From UBA1952 sp965246855 (GTDB lineage Bacteria; Bacteroidota; Bacteroidia; Chitinophagales; Chitinophagaceae), in the NCBI GenBank assembly GCA_965246855.1, contig CBDFFP010000006.1:186001-250000 (forward strand): a stretch of DNA of 64,000 bases, read 5' to 3'. The translations under genes and the position numbers were made by a program. A model generated the notes under the pieces. The model was not told the DNA's origin and did no database searches. It saw only the letters and a program-made list of their open reading frames with translations. Below, piece after piece: positions 1-7,537 of the stretch (its first letter is position 1; each line of letters begins with the position of its first letter).

Positions 1-784
1 GACAGGCGGGAAGAAGGAGAAATCTACAGACTTTTCCCTGCCTGCCACGCCGCCGCCGATGGGTACACGCCACCCGTTGCGCGCCGTGGAGAACCGTATT
101 GTGAGCATTTTTGAACGCATGGGTTTTGGCGTGGCAGAAGGCCCGGAAATAGAAGACGACTGGCACAACTTCACTGCCTTGAACATGCCCACCGACCATC
201 CCGCGCGCGACATGCAGGACACGTTTTACGTGAGCGAAAATCCGGCTTGGGTGCTGCGCACACACACGTCTTCTGTGCAGGCAAGATTGCTGGAAAACGA
301 GAAGCCGCCGGTGCGCGTGATTTGTCCGGGGCGGGTCTATCGCAACGAAACCATTTCGGCGCGTGCTCACTGCTTTTTTCATCAGTGCGAAGGCTTGTAC
401 GTAGACAAAAACGTTTCCTTTGCCGACCTGAAAGCCACGCTTTATCAATTTGTGGAAGAGCTTTTCGGCGCGGACGTAAAAATCCGTTTCCGACCTTCTT
501 ATTTCCCCTTCACCGAGCCGAGCGCGGAGATGGATATTTCCTGCACGGTTTGCGGCGGCAGCGGTTGCAACTTATGCAAGCACACCGGCTGGGTAGAAAT
601 TCTGGGCTGCGGCATGGTGCATCCAAACCTGCTCCGCAACTTCAACATTGACCCGGAAATTTACACGGGCTTCGCCTTTGGTATGGGCATGGAGCGCATT
701 ACCCAAATTCTTTATCGCGTCAACGATTTGCGGCTGTATTCGCAGAATGATTTGCGGTTTTTGCAGCAATTCCAAGCGCTATAA
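1..784 (+). CDS. pheS: Phenylalanyl-tRNA synthetase alpha subunit, C-terminal part
   Basis: This gene charges tRNA-Phe with phenylalanine as the alpha subunit of the alpha2-beta2 enzyme in the cytoplasm. The window cuts the gene at its 5' side; the reading frame is already open from base 2 and the first ATG at 59 is internal. About 260 residues of the class II catalytic core are visible: motif 2 (RVYRNE followed by HCFFHQCEG), the phenylalanine-pocket segment FPFTEPSAEMD, and motif 3 (GFAFGMGMERI) close to the C-terminus. A CxxC-GxGC-xxC cluster (CTVCGGSGCNLCK) precedes HTGWVEI, as in other Bacteroidota PheS proteins. The gene ends in TAA and is followed at once by a heptameric repeat. Confidence 0.97.
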   Translation, partial: TGGKKEKSTDFSLPATPPPMGTRHPLRAVENRIVSIFERMGFGVAEGPEIEDDWHNFTALNMPTDHPARDMQDTFYVSENPAWVLRTHTSSVQARLLENEKPPVRVICPGRVYRNETISARAHCFFHQCEGLYVDKNVSFADLKATLYQFVEELFGADVKIRFRPSYFPFTEPSAEMDISCTVCGGSGCNLCKHTGWVEILGCGMVHPNLLRNFNIDPEIYTGFAFGMGMERITQILYRVNDLRLYSQNDLRFLQQFQAL

Positions 785-789
785 GCGCG

Positions 790-892
790 ATGTTTCATGT
801 TCTATGTTTCATGTTTCATGAACGTGATTTCCGGGGAGAGAAAGACGCTTTCCAACCATCCCATGAAACATGACTCATGAAACATGACACAT
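790..892. repeat. Inverted pair of heptameric repeats (CATGAAA family)
   Basis: Two 31-base arms, 790-820 and 862-892, are imperfect reverse complements. The right arm reads as 7-bp units (CATGAAA, CATGACT, CATGAAA, CATGACA). The right arm contains the ATG of the downstream epimerase gene at 884. The spacer of about 41 bases looks unique. Confidence 0.85.
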
Positions 893-1864
893 GTCCTTCT
901 GACCGGCGCGTCCGGCTTTGTCGGCTCGCATCTCGCAGTGGCGCTTTCGCAGAAAGGCTACCGTGTGCGGGCGCTATACCGCAACACGCCGCCGCCGGAT
1001 GCGTTGCAAAAACTGCCCGGCGTGGCGTGGATGCGCGCGGATTTGTTAGACGTCTATGATGTAGAAGAAGCGATGCGCGGCGTGGAGAAAGTGATTCATT
1101 GCGCGGCGGCAGTTTCGTTTGAAAGCGGCGATGCGGAAAGCATTCTCCATAACAACCGCGAGACGACGGCGAACCTTGTAAACGAGATGATTGCTTCCGG
1201 CGTGCCGCGGCTCGTTCATATCAGCAGCGTGGCGGCGATTGGGCGCAGCAAGGAAGGCGATGTACTGACGGAAGATATTTTGTGGGAAGAGAGCAAAGCC
1301 AACAGTGTCTATGCCCGCAGCAAATGGGCGGCAGAAACGGAAGTGTGGCGCGGCGCAGGCGAAGGTCTTTCGGTAGCGATTGTGAACCCTGGCATTGTAC
1401 TGGGTGCGCCGTTGCAAAAAGACGGCTGGCAAAGCGGCTCGGCGGCGCTGATGAACGTGGTGGACGGTGAATTTCCGTTCTATACCGAAGGCGTGAATGG
1501 CTGGGTAGATGTTGGGGATGTGGTGGCTGCCGTGCTGTTGCTTTTGGAAAGCGAGGTAAAAGAAGAGCGTTTTATTCTGGCGCAGAATGCGTCCTACAAA
1601 GACGTGTTTACGCAAATGGCACATGCACTCGGCAAGAAGCCGCCGCATATCCGCGCAACGCCGTTTTTAACCGGCCTTCTCTGGCGCTGGAATGCGGTAA
1701 AAAGTTTGTTTGGAAAGCACTCCACCGTTACCCGCGAAACGGCCCGCACGGCGCAGCAAAAAGTGTTTTACAGCAGCGAGAAGTTTTTGAAAGCTTTTCC
1801 CGGTTTCCGGTTTCGGACGGTGGAAGAAACGGTGTGGGAAATGGCGGAAAGCTATAGGAAGTAA
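884..1864 (+). CDS. NAD-dependent epimerase/dehydratase family protein (extended SDR)
   Basis: This 326-residue protein is an extended short-chain dehydrogenase/reductase that probably acts on a nucleotide sugar or a dihydroflavonol-like substrate. The N-terminus carries the Rossmann dinucleotide motif TGASGFVGSHL (residues 7-17). HISSVAAIG near residue 112 supplies the catalytic serine region, and Y-A-R-S-K near 142-146 is the YxxxK active site. NPGIVLGAP near 168 is typical of the dihydroflavonol-4-reductase-like branch. The start ATG at 884 lies inside a heptameric repeat, with no Shine-Dalgarno site. The substrate cannot be told from the sequence. Confidence 0.88.
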   Translation: MTHVLLTGASGFVGSHLAVALSQKGYRVRALYRNTPPPDALQKLPGVAWMRADLLDVYDVEEAMRGVEKVIHCAAAVSFESGDAESILHNNRETTANLVNEMIASGVPRLVHISSVAAIGRSKEGDVLTEDILWEESKANSVYARSKWAAETEVWRGAGEGLSVAIVNPGIVLGAPLQKDGWQSGSAALMNVVDGEFPFYTEGVNGWVDVGDVVAAVLLLLESEVKEERFILAQNASYKDVFTQMAHALGKKPPHIRATPFLTGLLWRWNAVKSLFGKHSTVTRETARTAQQKVFYSSEKFLKAFPGFRFRTVEETVWEMAESYRK

Positions 1865-1865
1865 A

Positions 1866-2375
1866 CTATAAGTTGTGTGCGTTGAGCTGCTTTGGTTTTT
1901 GCTTTATAAAGAAGAAAAGCACAATCAAAAATAGAGGTATATGCAATGCTTGATAACCATCTTGGACAAGCCTCAAGGCGACTAAAATCTTCAACAATAC
2001 AAAGGAGAGGAACCAAACGAGTTTTAGAGTTTCATAGCCTGACTTCACCGTTTTTTGAAAGAAGTGAAGAAGGTAAACAATTCCCATTCCTGCGAATGCA
2101 ACAGCGAATATTGGGCCACTGTTTGCCCAATGTTGAATCTTTATCAACGACGCAATTGGAAGAAGTGCCAAGAACAGAAAAAACAAGGAACGCAATTTAG
2201 AGACGCGCAATCGCCCGTTGTTCCAAAGAACATAGCCCCAAAAAAGAAAGAAAACTTCAGGAAGGACAACTTCCCAAAAAGTCGTTTCTTCAATCCAAAA
2301 TGGTGCTGTGAAACAGACTGCGAAAACGAGGACGGTGAGGATGAAAGTAATTCTTATAAAAAGAGGAGAGTTCAT
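1866..2375 (-). CDS. Hypothetical integral membrane protein with GldL-like KIQHW segment
   Basis: I do not recognise a named family for this 169-residue protein. It has about five predicted membrane segments (near residues 8-27, 35-52, 61-80, 87-105 and 118-160) and a basic C-terminus. The segment LIKIQHWANSGPIFAVAFAG resembles the 'K(I/L)xHW' motif found in the gliding motor protein GldL and in many small Bacteroidota membrane proteins. It converges tail to tail with the epimerase gene, one base apart. Its DNA is more AT-rich than its neighbours, which may reflect the hydrophobic codons or transfer. The function is unknown. Confidence 0.7.
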   Translation of the reverse strand: MNSPLFIRITFILTVLVFAVCFTAPFWIEETTFWEVVLPEVFFLFWGYVLWNNGRLRVSKLRSLFFLFLALLPIASLIKIQHWANSGPIFAVAFAGMGIVYLLHFFQKTVKSGYETLKLVWFLSFVLLKILVALRLVQDGYQALHIPLFLIVLFFFIKQKPKQLNAHNL

Positions 2376-2465
2376 GGAACGAGAATGTCAAGCGGGAGAA
2401 ATGCGGTTGCCAAGATAATTGGAGAAGCAGCAAAAAACGAAACCGGCCGTTTCTCAAACTGGTAT

Positions 2466-2493
2466 TCACGCCTCGCCCCTCACGCCTCACCCC
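2466..2493 (+). repeat. Four tandem heptamers (TCACGCC family)
   Basis: Four 7-bp units, TCACGCC, TCGCCCC, TCACGCC and TCACCCC, run without a break and end exactly where the -7 box of the next gene begins. Confidence 0.75.
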
Positions 2494-2501
2494 TATTTTT
2501 G
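2494..2501 (+). promoter_or_regulatory. -7 promoter box TATTTTTG
   Basis: TATTTTTG matches the Bacteroidota -7 consensus TAnnTTTG and lies only 4 bases before the ATG at 2506. This predicts a leaderless or nearly leaderless transcript. No clear -33 TTG is present; the heptameric repeat occupies that place. Confidence 0.5.
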
Positions 2502-2505
2502 CCGC

Positions 2506-2922
2506 ATGTCCACGCTCCATCGTCCCATCCGCGTTCTTGTTGCCAAAGTTGGTCTTGACGGCCATGACCGGGGCGCAAAGGTGATCGCCACTGCGCTGCG
2601 CGATGCGGGAATGGAAGTGGTTTATACCGGCCTGCGTCAAACACCGGAAGCGGTGGTGAATGCGGCGCTTCAGGAAGATGTAGATGCCATTGGCGTGTCC
2701 ATTCTCAGCGGCGCACACAACACGGTTTTTCCCCGCATTCTGGCTTTGATGAAAGAAAAAGGACTGGACGATGTACTGCTCACCGGTGGCGGCATTATTC
2801 CCGATGATGACCGCGAAGCCCTTCACCAACAAGGCGTGGGACAGCTTTTCGCGCCGGGAACAACGACGACAGCCATTGCAGATTATATCCGGCAGTGGGT
2901 TGCGGAACACCGGAGCGCGTAA
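2506..2922 (+). CDS. Free-standing cobalamin (B12)-binding subunit of an acyl-CoA mutase
   Basis: This 138-residue protein is the small, B12-binding part of a methylmalonyl-CoA-type mutase, made as a separate chain. The lower-axial-ligand motif D-G-H-D-R-G (DxHxxG, residues 18-23), S-I-L-S-G-A-H near residue 65 and T-G-G-G near residue 92 are the three nucleotide-loop motifs of the family. The start at 2506 is chosen over an upstream in-frame ATG at 2419 because the family begins a few residues before RPIRVLVAKVGLDGHD, and because a -7 box ends 4 bases before it. The partner large subunit is not in this window. Methylmalonyl-CoA and isobutyryl-CoA mutase are both possible. Confidence 0.9.
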   Translation: MSTLHRPIRVLVAKVGLDGHDRGAKVIATALRDAGMEVVYTGLRQTPEAVVNAALQEDVDAIGVSILSGAHNTVFPRILALMKEKGLDDVLLTGGGIIPDDDREALHQQGVGQLFAPGTTTTAIADYIRQWVAEHRSA

Positions 2923-3108
2923 AGCGACTTTAAAAGAACACGGAGCTTTAGGCTAGCCCAGGTTCTTCACGGAGGCATCCGTGAAAATCCGTAACAATCC
3001 GCCTCATCCGCGTTCCCTAAACAAACCGCTTCTGCCTTTCTGGCATCTTTTTCAATCGGGCTTGATATTTGTTCCTTTCTCCCACAAACGAAAATTATTT
3101 TCCCCGAA

Positions 3109-3819
3109 ATGGACTCCAAGGAATTCAGAAAATATGCCGTCGGACACCTCGGCATGTCCGGCAACACGCTGGACGACTACCGCGCCAAAGTGGACATACA
3201 GATGCCCACCAACCTTACGCCCTACATCATTGAAGAGCGCCCAATGAACGTGGCGCAAATGGACGTTTTCTCCCGCCTGATGATGGACAGAATCATCTTC
3301 CTCGGCACGGGCATCGACGACCAGGTAGCCAATATCGTAACGGCGCAGCTCCTCTTTTTGGAAAGCGTAGATCGCACCCGCGACGTGCAGATGTACCTCA
3401 ACTCGCCCGGCGGCTCGGTGTATGCGGGCCTTGGAATTTATGATACGATGCAGGTCATCAACCCCGACGTTTCTACGATTTGCACGGGCATTGCGGCCTC
3501 TATGGGCGCAGTGCTGATGTGTGCCGGAGCGGAAGGAAAACGTACGGCCCTGCGCCATGCGCGCATCATGCTTCACCAGCCTTCGTCGGCGATTGGCGGA
3601 CAAGCTACCGATATTGAAATCACCGTGAAGGAGATTCAGCGGGTGAAGAAAAACCTCTACACCATTATCTCCGAACACTCCGGCCAGGACATGGAGCGCG
3701 TGGCCCGCGACTGCGAGCGTGACTACTGGATGATTGCCGATGAAGCCAAAGAATACGGCATGCTGGACGAGGTGCTGGGCGTGAATCCGAAGAAAGCAAA
3801 AATCAAGAAAGACGCGTAA
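3109..3819 (+). CDS. clpP: ATP-dependent Clp protease proteolytic subunit, first copy
   Basis: This 236-residue serine protease forms the barrel-shaped chamber that degrades unfolded proteins delivered by ClpX or ClpA/C. The catalytic triad is intact: Ser131 in GIAASMGAVL, His156 in RIMLHQP and Asp205 in CERDYWM. The N-terminus before residue 35 is longer than in E. coli ClpP. A second clpP follows 15 bases downstream in the same orientation, so the two are probably co-transcribed and may form a mixed-ring enzyme. No clpX is adjacent, unlike in many bacteria. Confidence 0.96.
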   Translation: MDSKEFRKYAVGHLGMSGNTLDDYRAKVDIQMPTNLTPYIIEERPMNVAQMDVFSRLMMDRIIFLGTGIDDQVANIVTAQLLFLESVDRTRDVQMYLNSPGGSVYAGLGIYDTMQVINPDVSTICTGIAASMGAVLMCAGAEGKRTALRHARIMLHQPSSAIGGQATDIEITVKEIQRVKKNLYTIISEHSGQDMERVARDCERDYWMIADEAKEYGMLDEVLGVNPKKAKIKKDA

Positions 3820-3834
3820 AAAAATCCCCGAAAA

Positions 3835-4512
3835 ATGACTGACAAGATGCATAAAAACAGCGCCCTGTACATGCCTTTCCGGCAGGACGAAGACGGCGAC
3901 GATGAAGACCAAACACCGGATGAGGAAAAGCTGCCCGCTGCTGAGCCGCAGAGTCCGTTCTCTATGTGGGCCAAGCGCTCCGACCAGCTTTTCTTTGAGA
4001 AGCGCGCGGTGTATTTGTGGGGCGCGGTGGAAGACAAATCCGCCAAAGACATTGTGAACCGCCTGCTCCTTTTGGATGCCGATAAGCCGGGTGAGGAAAT
4101 CAATTTCTTCATCAACTCGCCGGGTGGTGTGGTGACGAGCGGCATGGTGATTTACGACGTGATGCAGATGATTCAATCGCCGGTGCGCACCATTTGTATG
4201 GGCCTCGCGGCTTCTATGGGTTCCATTTTGCTGGCGGGCGGAACGCGCGGTAAGCGTGCGATTTTCCCACATGGAGAGGTAATGATCCACCAGCCTTCAT
4301 TGGGTGGCTATATGCGCGGCGTGAGCGCGGACTTGGAAATCCAGGCGATTCAAATCAAGAAGGCAAAAGAAATAGGCGCCAAGATTTTAAGCGAAGCCAC
4401 TGGTCAGCCTTATGATCGTGTACTCCGTGATCTGGAGCGCGACTATTGGATGGACGCTGAAGAAAGCCTGAAATATGGCATTGTAGATGAGATTATTGAG
4501 AAGATGCCGTAA
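3835..4512 (+). CDS. clpP: ATP-dependent Clp protease proteolytic subunit, second copy
   Basis: This second ClpP of 225 residues is divergent from the first but has a full triad: Ser127 in GLAASMGSIL, His152 in VMIHQP and Asp203 in LERDYWM. Its N-terminus is unusual: residues 1-45 include a strongly acidic stretch (DEDGDDEDQTPDEE, about residues 18-31) that normal ClpP lacks and that could influence axial-pore gating or partner choice. It lies 15 bases behind the first clpP and is followed by a strong terminator, so the pair appears to be a two-gene operon. Confidence 0.95.
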   Translation: MTDKMHKNSALYMPFRQDEDGDDEDQTPDEEKLPAAEPQSPFSMWAKRSDQLFFEKRAVYLWGAVEDKSAKDIVNRLLLLDADKPGEEINFFINSPGGVVTSGMVIYDVMQMIQSPVRTICMGLAASMGSILLAGGTRGKRAIFPHGEVMIHQPSLGGYMRGVSADLEIQAIQIKKAKEIGAKILSEATGQPYDRVLRDLERDYWMDAEESLKYGIVDEIIEKMP

Positions 4513-4536
4513 GGAAATCTTTTCCCCAAATTTTTA

Positions 4537-4570
4537 GAAAGCCTCGCAGATGCGGGGCTTTCTTGTTTGG
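4537..4570 (+). terminator. Rho-independent terminator of the clpP pair
   Basis: An 11-bp stem (4537-4547 with 4552-4562, one G:T pair) has a 4-base loop and is followed by a T-rich tail. It lies 24 bases after the second clpP stop codon. Confidence 0.85.
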
Positions 4571-4615
4571 TCATTCTTCGGGACTATCTTAACGGCAAAA
4601 CCACCTCAAGAATTT

Positions 4616-5398
4616 ATGAAACAACTTCTTGGTTTTAGTCTGGCGATTGTGCTCTTTAGCTTCTCCGGTTGCGATATGACAAACTACGTAGCCACCAGCA
4701 ACTACGCGCCTAACCTTCGCCGTGCGGGGGATTATGAAGTAAGCGCAGGCACTAAAAGCCGAATCATTCCACCCCTGCCCGGACTGGAACTAAACGCGGC
4801 TTTTTCACCGCTTCCCCACATTGGTATTCTGGCGAGCTATCGGCGGGATTTCAGAACCCGTTATCTGGGCAATATTTCTTTGGAACAAGAATTGGGCGAG
4901 ATAGGAATCGGCAGCTACCAGACATTGAAAAAGCAATTTGGATTTGCGCTGTATGGTGGCTACTCCGCTGGCGCACTGCAAAGAAGAGTTGGTAATGAAG
5001 CCTTGCCAAACAAGCAATGGACAGACGATTTGAACATTCGGTTTCACCGCTATTGGTTGATGGCTTATGCTACCCTACTTCAAGGCGCGGCGCAAAATGT
5101 AGAGCTTGGATTAGGGATGAAGGTCAGCCGTCAGGTTTTTGATCAGTACAGTTCTGCAAACGGGCTTCCGACACAAGTGGATTACGTGGGTCAGGGATTC
5201 AACAGTGTGGAGCCATTTCTCTATGGCCGGATTGGAGAACAGGCGCACCAATTCCACGTGCAAATGGGCGTTTCCTTCCCGCAGAATAAAAATTTTGCCG
5301 CACCTGCTTACGGGCATCTAAGCATTCAGTATGTTTTTGCGCGCCCGTTCCGAAAGCAGAAAAAGCAGGCATTGGAAGCGGGGAAACAAACGCCGTAG
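4616..5398 (+). CDS. Hypothetical outer-membrane lipoprotein
   Basis: This 260-residue protein begins with a lipoprotein signal (MKQLLGFSLAIVLFSFSGC; lipobox Cys at residue 19). The mature part has alternating hydrophobic and polar residues with aromatic girdle-like stretches (FALYGGYSAGAL, YWLMAYATLLQ, FLYGRIGEQAHQFHVQMG), which suggests a small beta-barrel or beta-sandwich at the outer membrane. The start at 4616 is preferred over an upstream in-frame ATG at 4550, which lies in the clpP terminator. recO follows 37 bases later. No family was recognised. Confidence 0.75.
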   Translation: MKQLLGFSLAIVLFSFSGCDMTNYVATSNYAPNLRRAGDYEVSAGTKSRIIPPLPGLELNAAFSPLPHIGILASYRRDFRTRYLGNISLEQELGEIGIGSYQTLKKQFGFALYGGYSAGALQRRVGNEALPNKQWTDDLNIRFHRYWLMAYATLLQGAAQNVELGLGMKVSRQVFDQYSSANGLPTQVDYVGQGFNSVEPFLYGRIGEQAHQFHVQMGVSFPQNKNFAAPAYGHLSIQYVFARPFRKQKKQALEAGKQTP

Positions 5399-5435
5399 CC
5401 GCAACTTCCCTCCCTCAAATTTGTTCTTCTAAACC

Positions 5436-6173
5436 ATGCTTCAATCGCACGCTTGCCTTGTTCTGCGCTCCATTAAATTTGGGGAAACAAGCCTTATCAC
5501 GACGGCTTTGACCCGCGAGCGGGGCGTGCAGACGTTTATGCTGAAAGGCGTGCGGAAAGGAACGAAAGCCCGTGCGCCGCGCGCCGGACTCCTCCAACCA
5601 GCTTCACAAGTGCAGGTCGTGGCCTATTTCCGGCCCGGCCAGAACATGCACCTCGTCCGCGAGTTTGACCCGGCTTATCTCTACGAAACCATCTCCGAAA
5701 GCATGGCCAAGAACAGCATTGCGCTGTTTGTCATTGAGATTCTCTTGCGCCTGCTTCCGCCCGATGCGCCCGCCCCGGAAGTCTTTGACTTTGCAACGGA
5801 ATTTCTGCGCGATGCAGACAGATTGCCCGCAGATGTGTGTGCCTATCTCCCACTCTATTTCCTGATTCACTGCGGCGAATTACTGGGCTATTCCGTTTCC
5901 GGAAATTACTCGGAGAAAACGCCTTACTTAGACCTCGCTGAAGGCGGCTTCGCGCCCTACCCACCTTTCGAAAGCACACCGCTTTCCGATAACGACGTGC
6001 AATTAATGAACGTCTTCCTTAATACCCCCCGGCTTCAGGATGTTATCAACGTAATGGCTCCATCGGATGCCCGGCAGCGTGTTTTGGATTGGTACATTGC
6101 CTTCCTGCAACGCCACACGCAGCACCTAGGAAATATCCGTTCGCTGGCGGTGTTGCGGAGCGTGCTTTCATAA
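5436..6173 (+). CDS. recO: DNA repair protein RecO
   Basis: RecO helps load RecA on SSB-coated single-stranded DNA during gap repair, together with RecF and RecR. The 245-residue length is normal. The N-terminal OB-fold is recognisable from the conserved opening (ACLVLRSIKFGETSLITTALTRERG, with KGVRKGTKA shortly after), followed by the helical RecO C-terminal domain. The zinc-finger cysteines of some RecO proteins are absent. The gene converges on dnaN; a shared hairpin flanked by heptameric repeats separates them. Confidence 0.93.
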   Translation: MLQSHACLVLRSIKFGETSLITTALTRERGVQTFMLKGVRKGTKARAPRAGLLQPASQVQVVAYFRPGQNMHLVREFDPAYLYETISESMAKNSIALFVIEILLRLLPPDAPAPEVFDFATEFLRDADRLPADVCAYLPLYFLIHCGELLGYSVSGNYSEKTPYLDLAEGGFAPYPPFESTPLSDNDVQLMNVFLNTPRLQDVINVMAPSDARQRVLDWYIAFLQRHTQHLGNIRSLAVLRSVLS

Positions 6174-6174
6174 G

Positions 6175-6299
6175 TCATGGGTTATAGATCATGAGTCATT
6201 GTGAAGTGTAAATAGAATTTTATTTAAAAAAACGCCCGCCAGAGTTGAAACCTGACGGGCGATTTTATGACCTATAATTTATGACCTATGACCCATGTT
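6175..6299. repeat. Inverted pair of heptameric repeats between recO and dnaN
   Basis: The left arm (6175-6202: TCATGGG, TTATAGA, TCATGAG, TCATTGT) starts right after the recO stop. The right arm (6265-6299: TTATGAC, CTATAAT, TTATGAC, CTATGAC, CCATGTT) runs into the dnaN stop codon. The arms are roughly reverse complementary and bracket the terminator hairpin. Confidence 0.8.
6233..6261. terminator. Bidirectional terminator between recO and dnaN
   Basis: A 10-bp stem with one mismatch (6233-6242 with 6252-6261) is flanked by a run of A on its left and TTTT on its right, so it can stop transcription from both convergent genes. Confidence 0.8.
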
Positions 6300-7419
6300 A
6301 CAGTCCCACCATCAGCGGCATCAACAACATCAATAAATCTTCTCCTTCATTCCCTTCTGCTGGCCGGAAAATGCCCGCGCGGGTCGGGGTGCTGAGTTCC
6401 AGAATGATTTCCTCACCTTCCATGTTTTGCAGCATCTCGTACATCAGCTTGGCGTTGAAGGCAATTTTCATGTCCTCACCATTGTAGGAGCAAGGCAGCG
6501 TTTCTTTTCCTTCGTAGGAAAAATCCACATCCTGCGCCGAAAGCTGCAAGGAATTTCCGGCAATATCCAGCAGCACCTGATTGGTGGTTTTGTTGGCAAA
6601 AATGCCCACCCGGCGCAGCGCCGAAGCAAACACACTGCGGTCAATGGCCAGCTTGTAAGGATTGTCTTTCGGGATAACCGCCTTATAATCCGGGAAGCGC
6701 GCGTCAATCAACCGGCAGCTTAACGACAGCTTTTCCGTCGTTACAAACAGGTGCGATTCGTTGAAGGAAATCTGGAGCGGCGTTTCGTCGGCGGGCAGTA
6801 CCGTGCGCAGTTGTTGCAACGGCTTTTTCGGCACCACAAAACCCGCCTGCTCCGGCGCGGTTGCGTCCTTGCGGCTGTACTTTACGAGGCGGTGCGCGTC
6901 CGTAGAAACAAAGGTCAGGCCGTCTTTTCCCAGCTCAAAATACACCCCCGTCATGGCCGGGCGCAACGTGTCTGCCGAAACGGCGAAAAGTGATTTGTTG
7001 ATGCTCTCAATCAAAGCCACCGAAGGCAGCGAAAGGGCCGTGGTATCCGTTGCCACCGGCTCCTTTGGGAAGTCGTCGGCGCGCTCGCCGCCAATGCGGT
7101 ATTTGCCGGAAGCCGAACTCATTTCCACGCTATTATCTTTCTCATTTACATGAAACGTAACGGGCTGTTCGGGCAGGGTCTTCAGGTATTCCAGCAGGAT
7201 TTTAGAGGGAATGCAAATGCGCCCGTCGCCCTGCGCGTCGGCCACCTCAATGCTTACGCGCATCATCGTTTCCAGGTCGGTAGCCGTCAGGGTCAGCACA
7301 TTGTCTTTCAGCTCAAAAAGAAAGTCTTCCAGAATGGAAAGAACGGTGTTGGAAGCAATCACGCCGCCTACCTGTTGCAGACCTTTGAGGAGCGTTGTAG
7401 AGGAAATTATGAAGCGCAT
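6298..7419 (-). CDS. dnaN: DNA polymerase III beta subunit (sliding clamp)
   Basis: DnaN is the ring-shaped clamp that holds the replicative polymerase on DNA. The 373-residue protein starts at MRFIISSTTLLKGLQQVGGV; an upstream in-frame ATG at 7467 would add 16 unrelated residues and lies on the promoter. The three-domain beta clamp pattern is complete, from NTVLSILEDFLFEL and TDLETMMRVSIEV in domain I to the C-terminal MLLMPLMV, close to the usual MPMR ending. The gene converges with recO. Confidence 0.96.
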   Translation of the reverse strand: MRFIISSTTLLKGLQQVGGVIASNTVLSILEDFLFELKDNVLTLTATDLETMMRVSIEVADAQGDGRICIPSKILLEYLKTLPEQPVTFHVNEKDNSVEMSSASGKYRIGGERADDFPKEPVATDTTALSLPSVALIESINKSLFAVSADTLRPAMTGVYFELGKDGLTFVSTDAHRLVKYSRKDATAPEQAGFVVPKKPLQQLRTVLPADETPLQISFNESHLFVTTEKLSLSCRLIDARFPDYKAVIPKDNPYKLAIDRSVFASALRRVGIFANKTTNQVLLDIAGNSLQLSAQDVDFSYEGKETLPCSYNGEDMKIAFNAKLMYEMLQNMEGEEIILELSTPTRAGIFRPAEGNEGEDLLMLLMPLMVGL

Positions 7420-7464
7420 TTTCGGAGAAAAAAGAGGAAGATTATAGCCTTGTTTGAAGGGCCG

Positions 7465-7472
7465 CAAAGATA
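7465..7472 (-). promoter_or_regulatory. -7 promoter box of dnaN (TATCTTTG)
   Basis: On the minus strand TATCTTTG matches the Bacteroidota TAnnTTTG consensus and predicts a leader of about 40 bases before the dnaN ATG at 7419. No good -33 TTG was seen. Confidence 0.6.
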
Positions 7473-7537
7473 GGCGGGGACGGTGCTAATAAGATTGTCT
7501 CCCCTTGGTACTTATGTCTTGATACTGCCAATGCTTT

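Noticed and set aside
2970..3020. ATCCG word repeat upstream of clpP
   Set aside because: Four ATCCG words recur at 9-10 bases, but the spacing is not regular and the stretch is too short to support a repeat call.
3052..4290. Open frame of 412 codons on the minus strand opposite the clpP pair
   Set aside because: Both ClpP proteins are fully conserved on the plus strand; the antisense product is His/Arg-rich and shows no domain.
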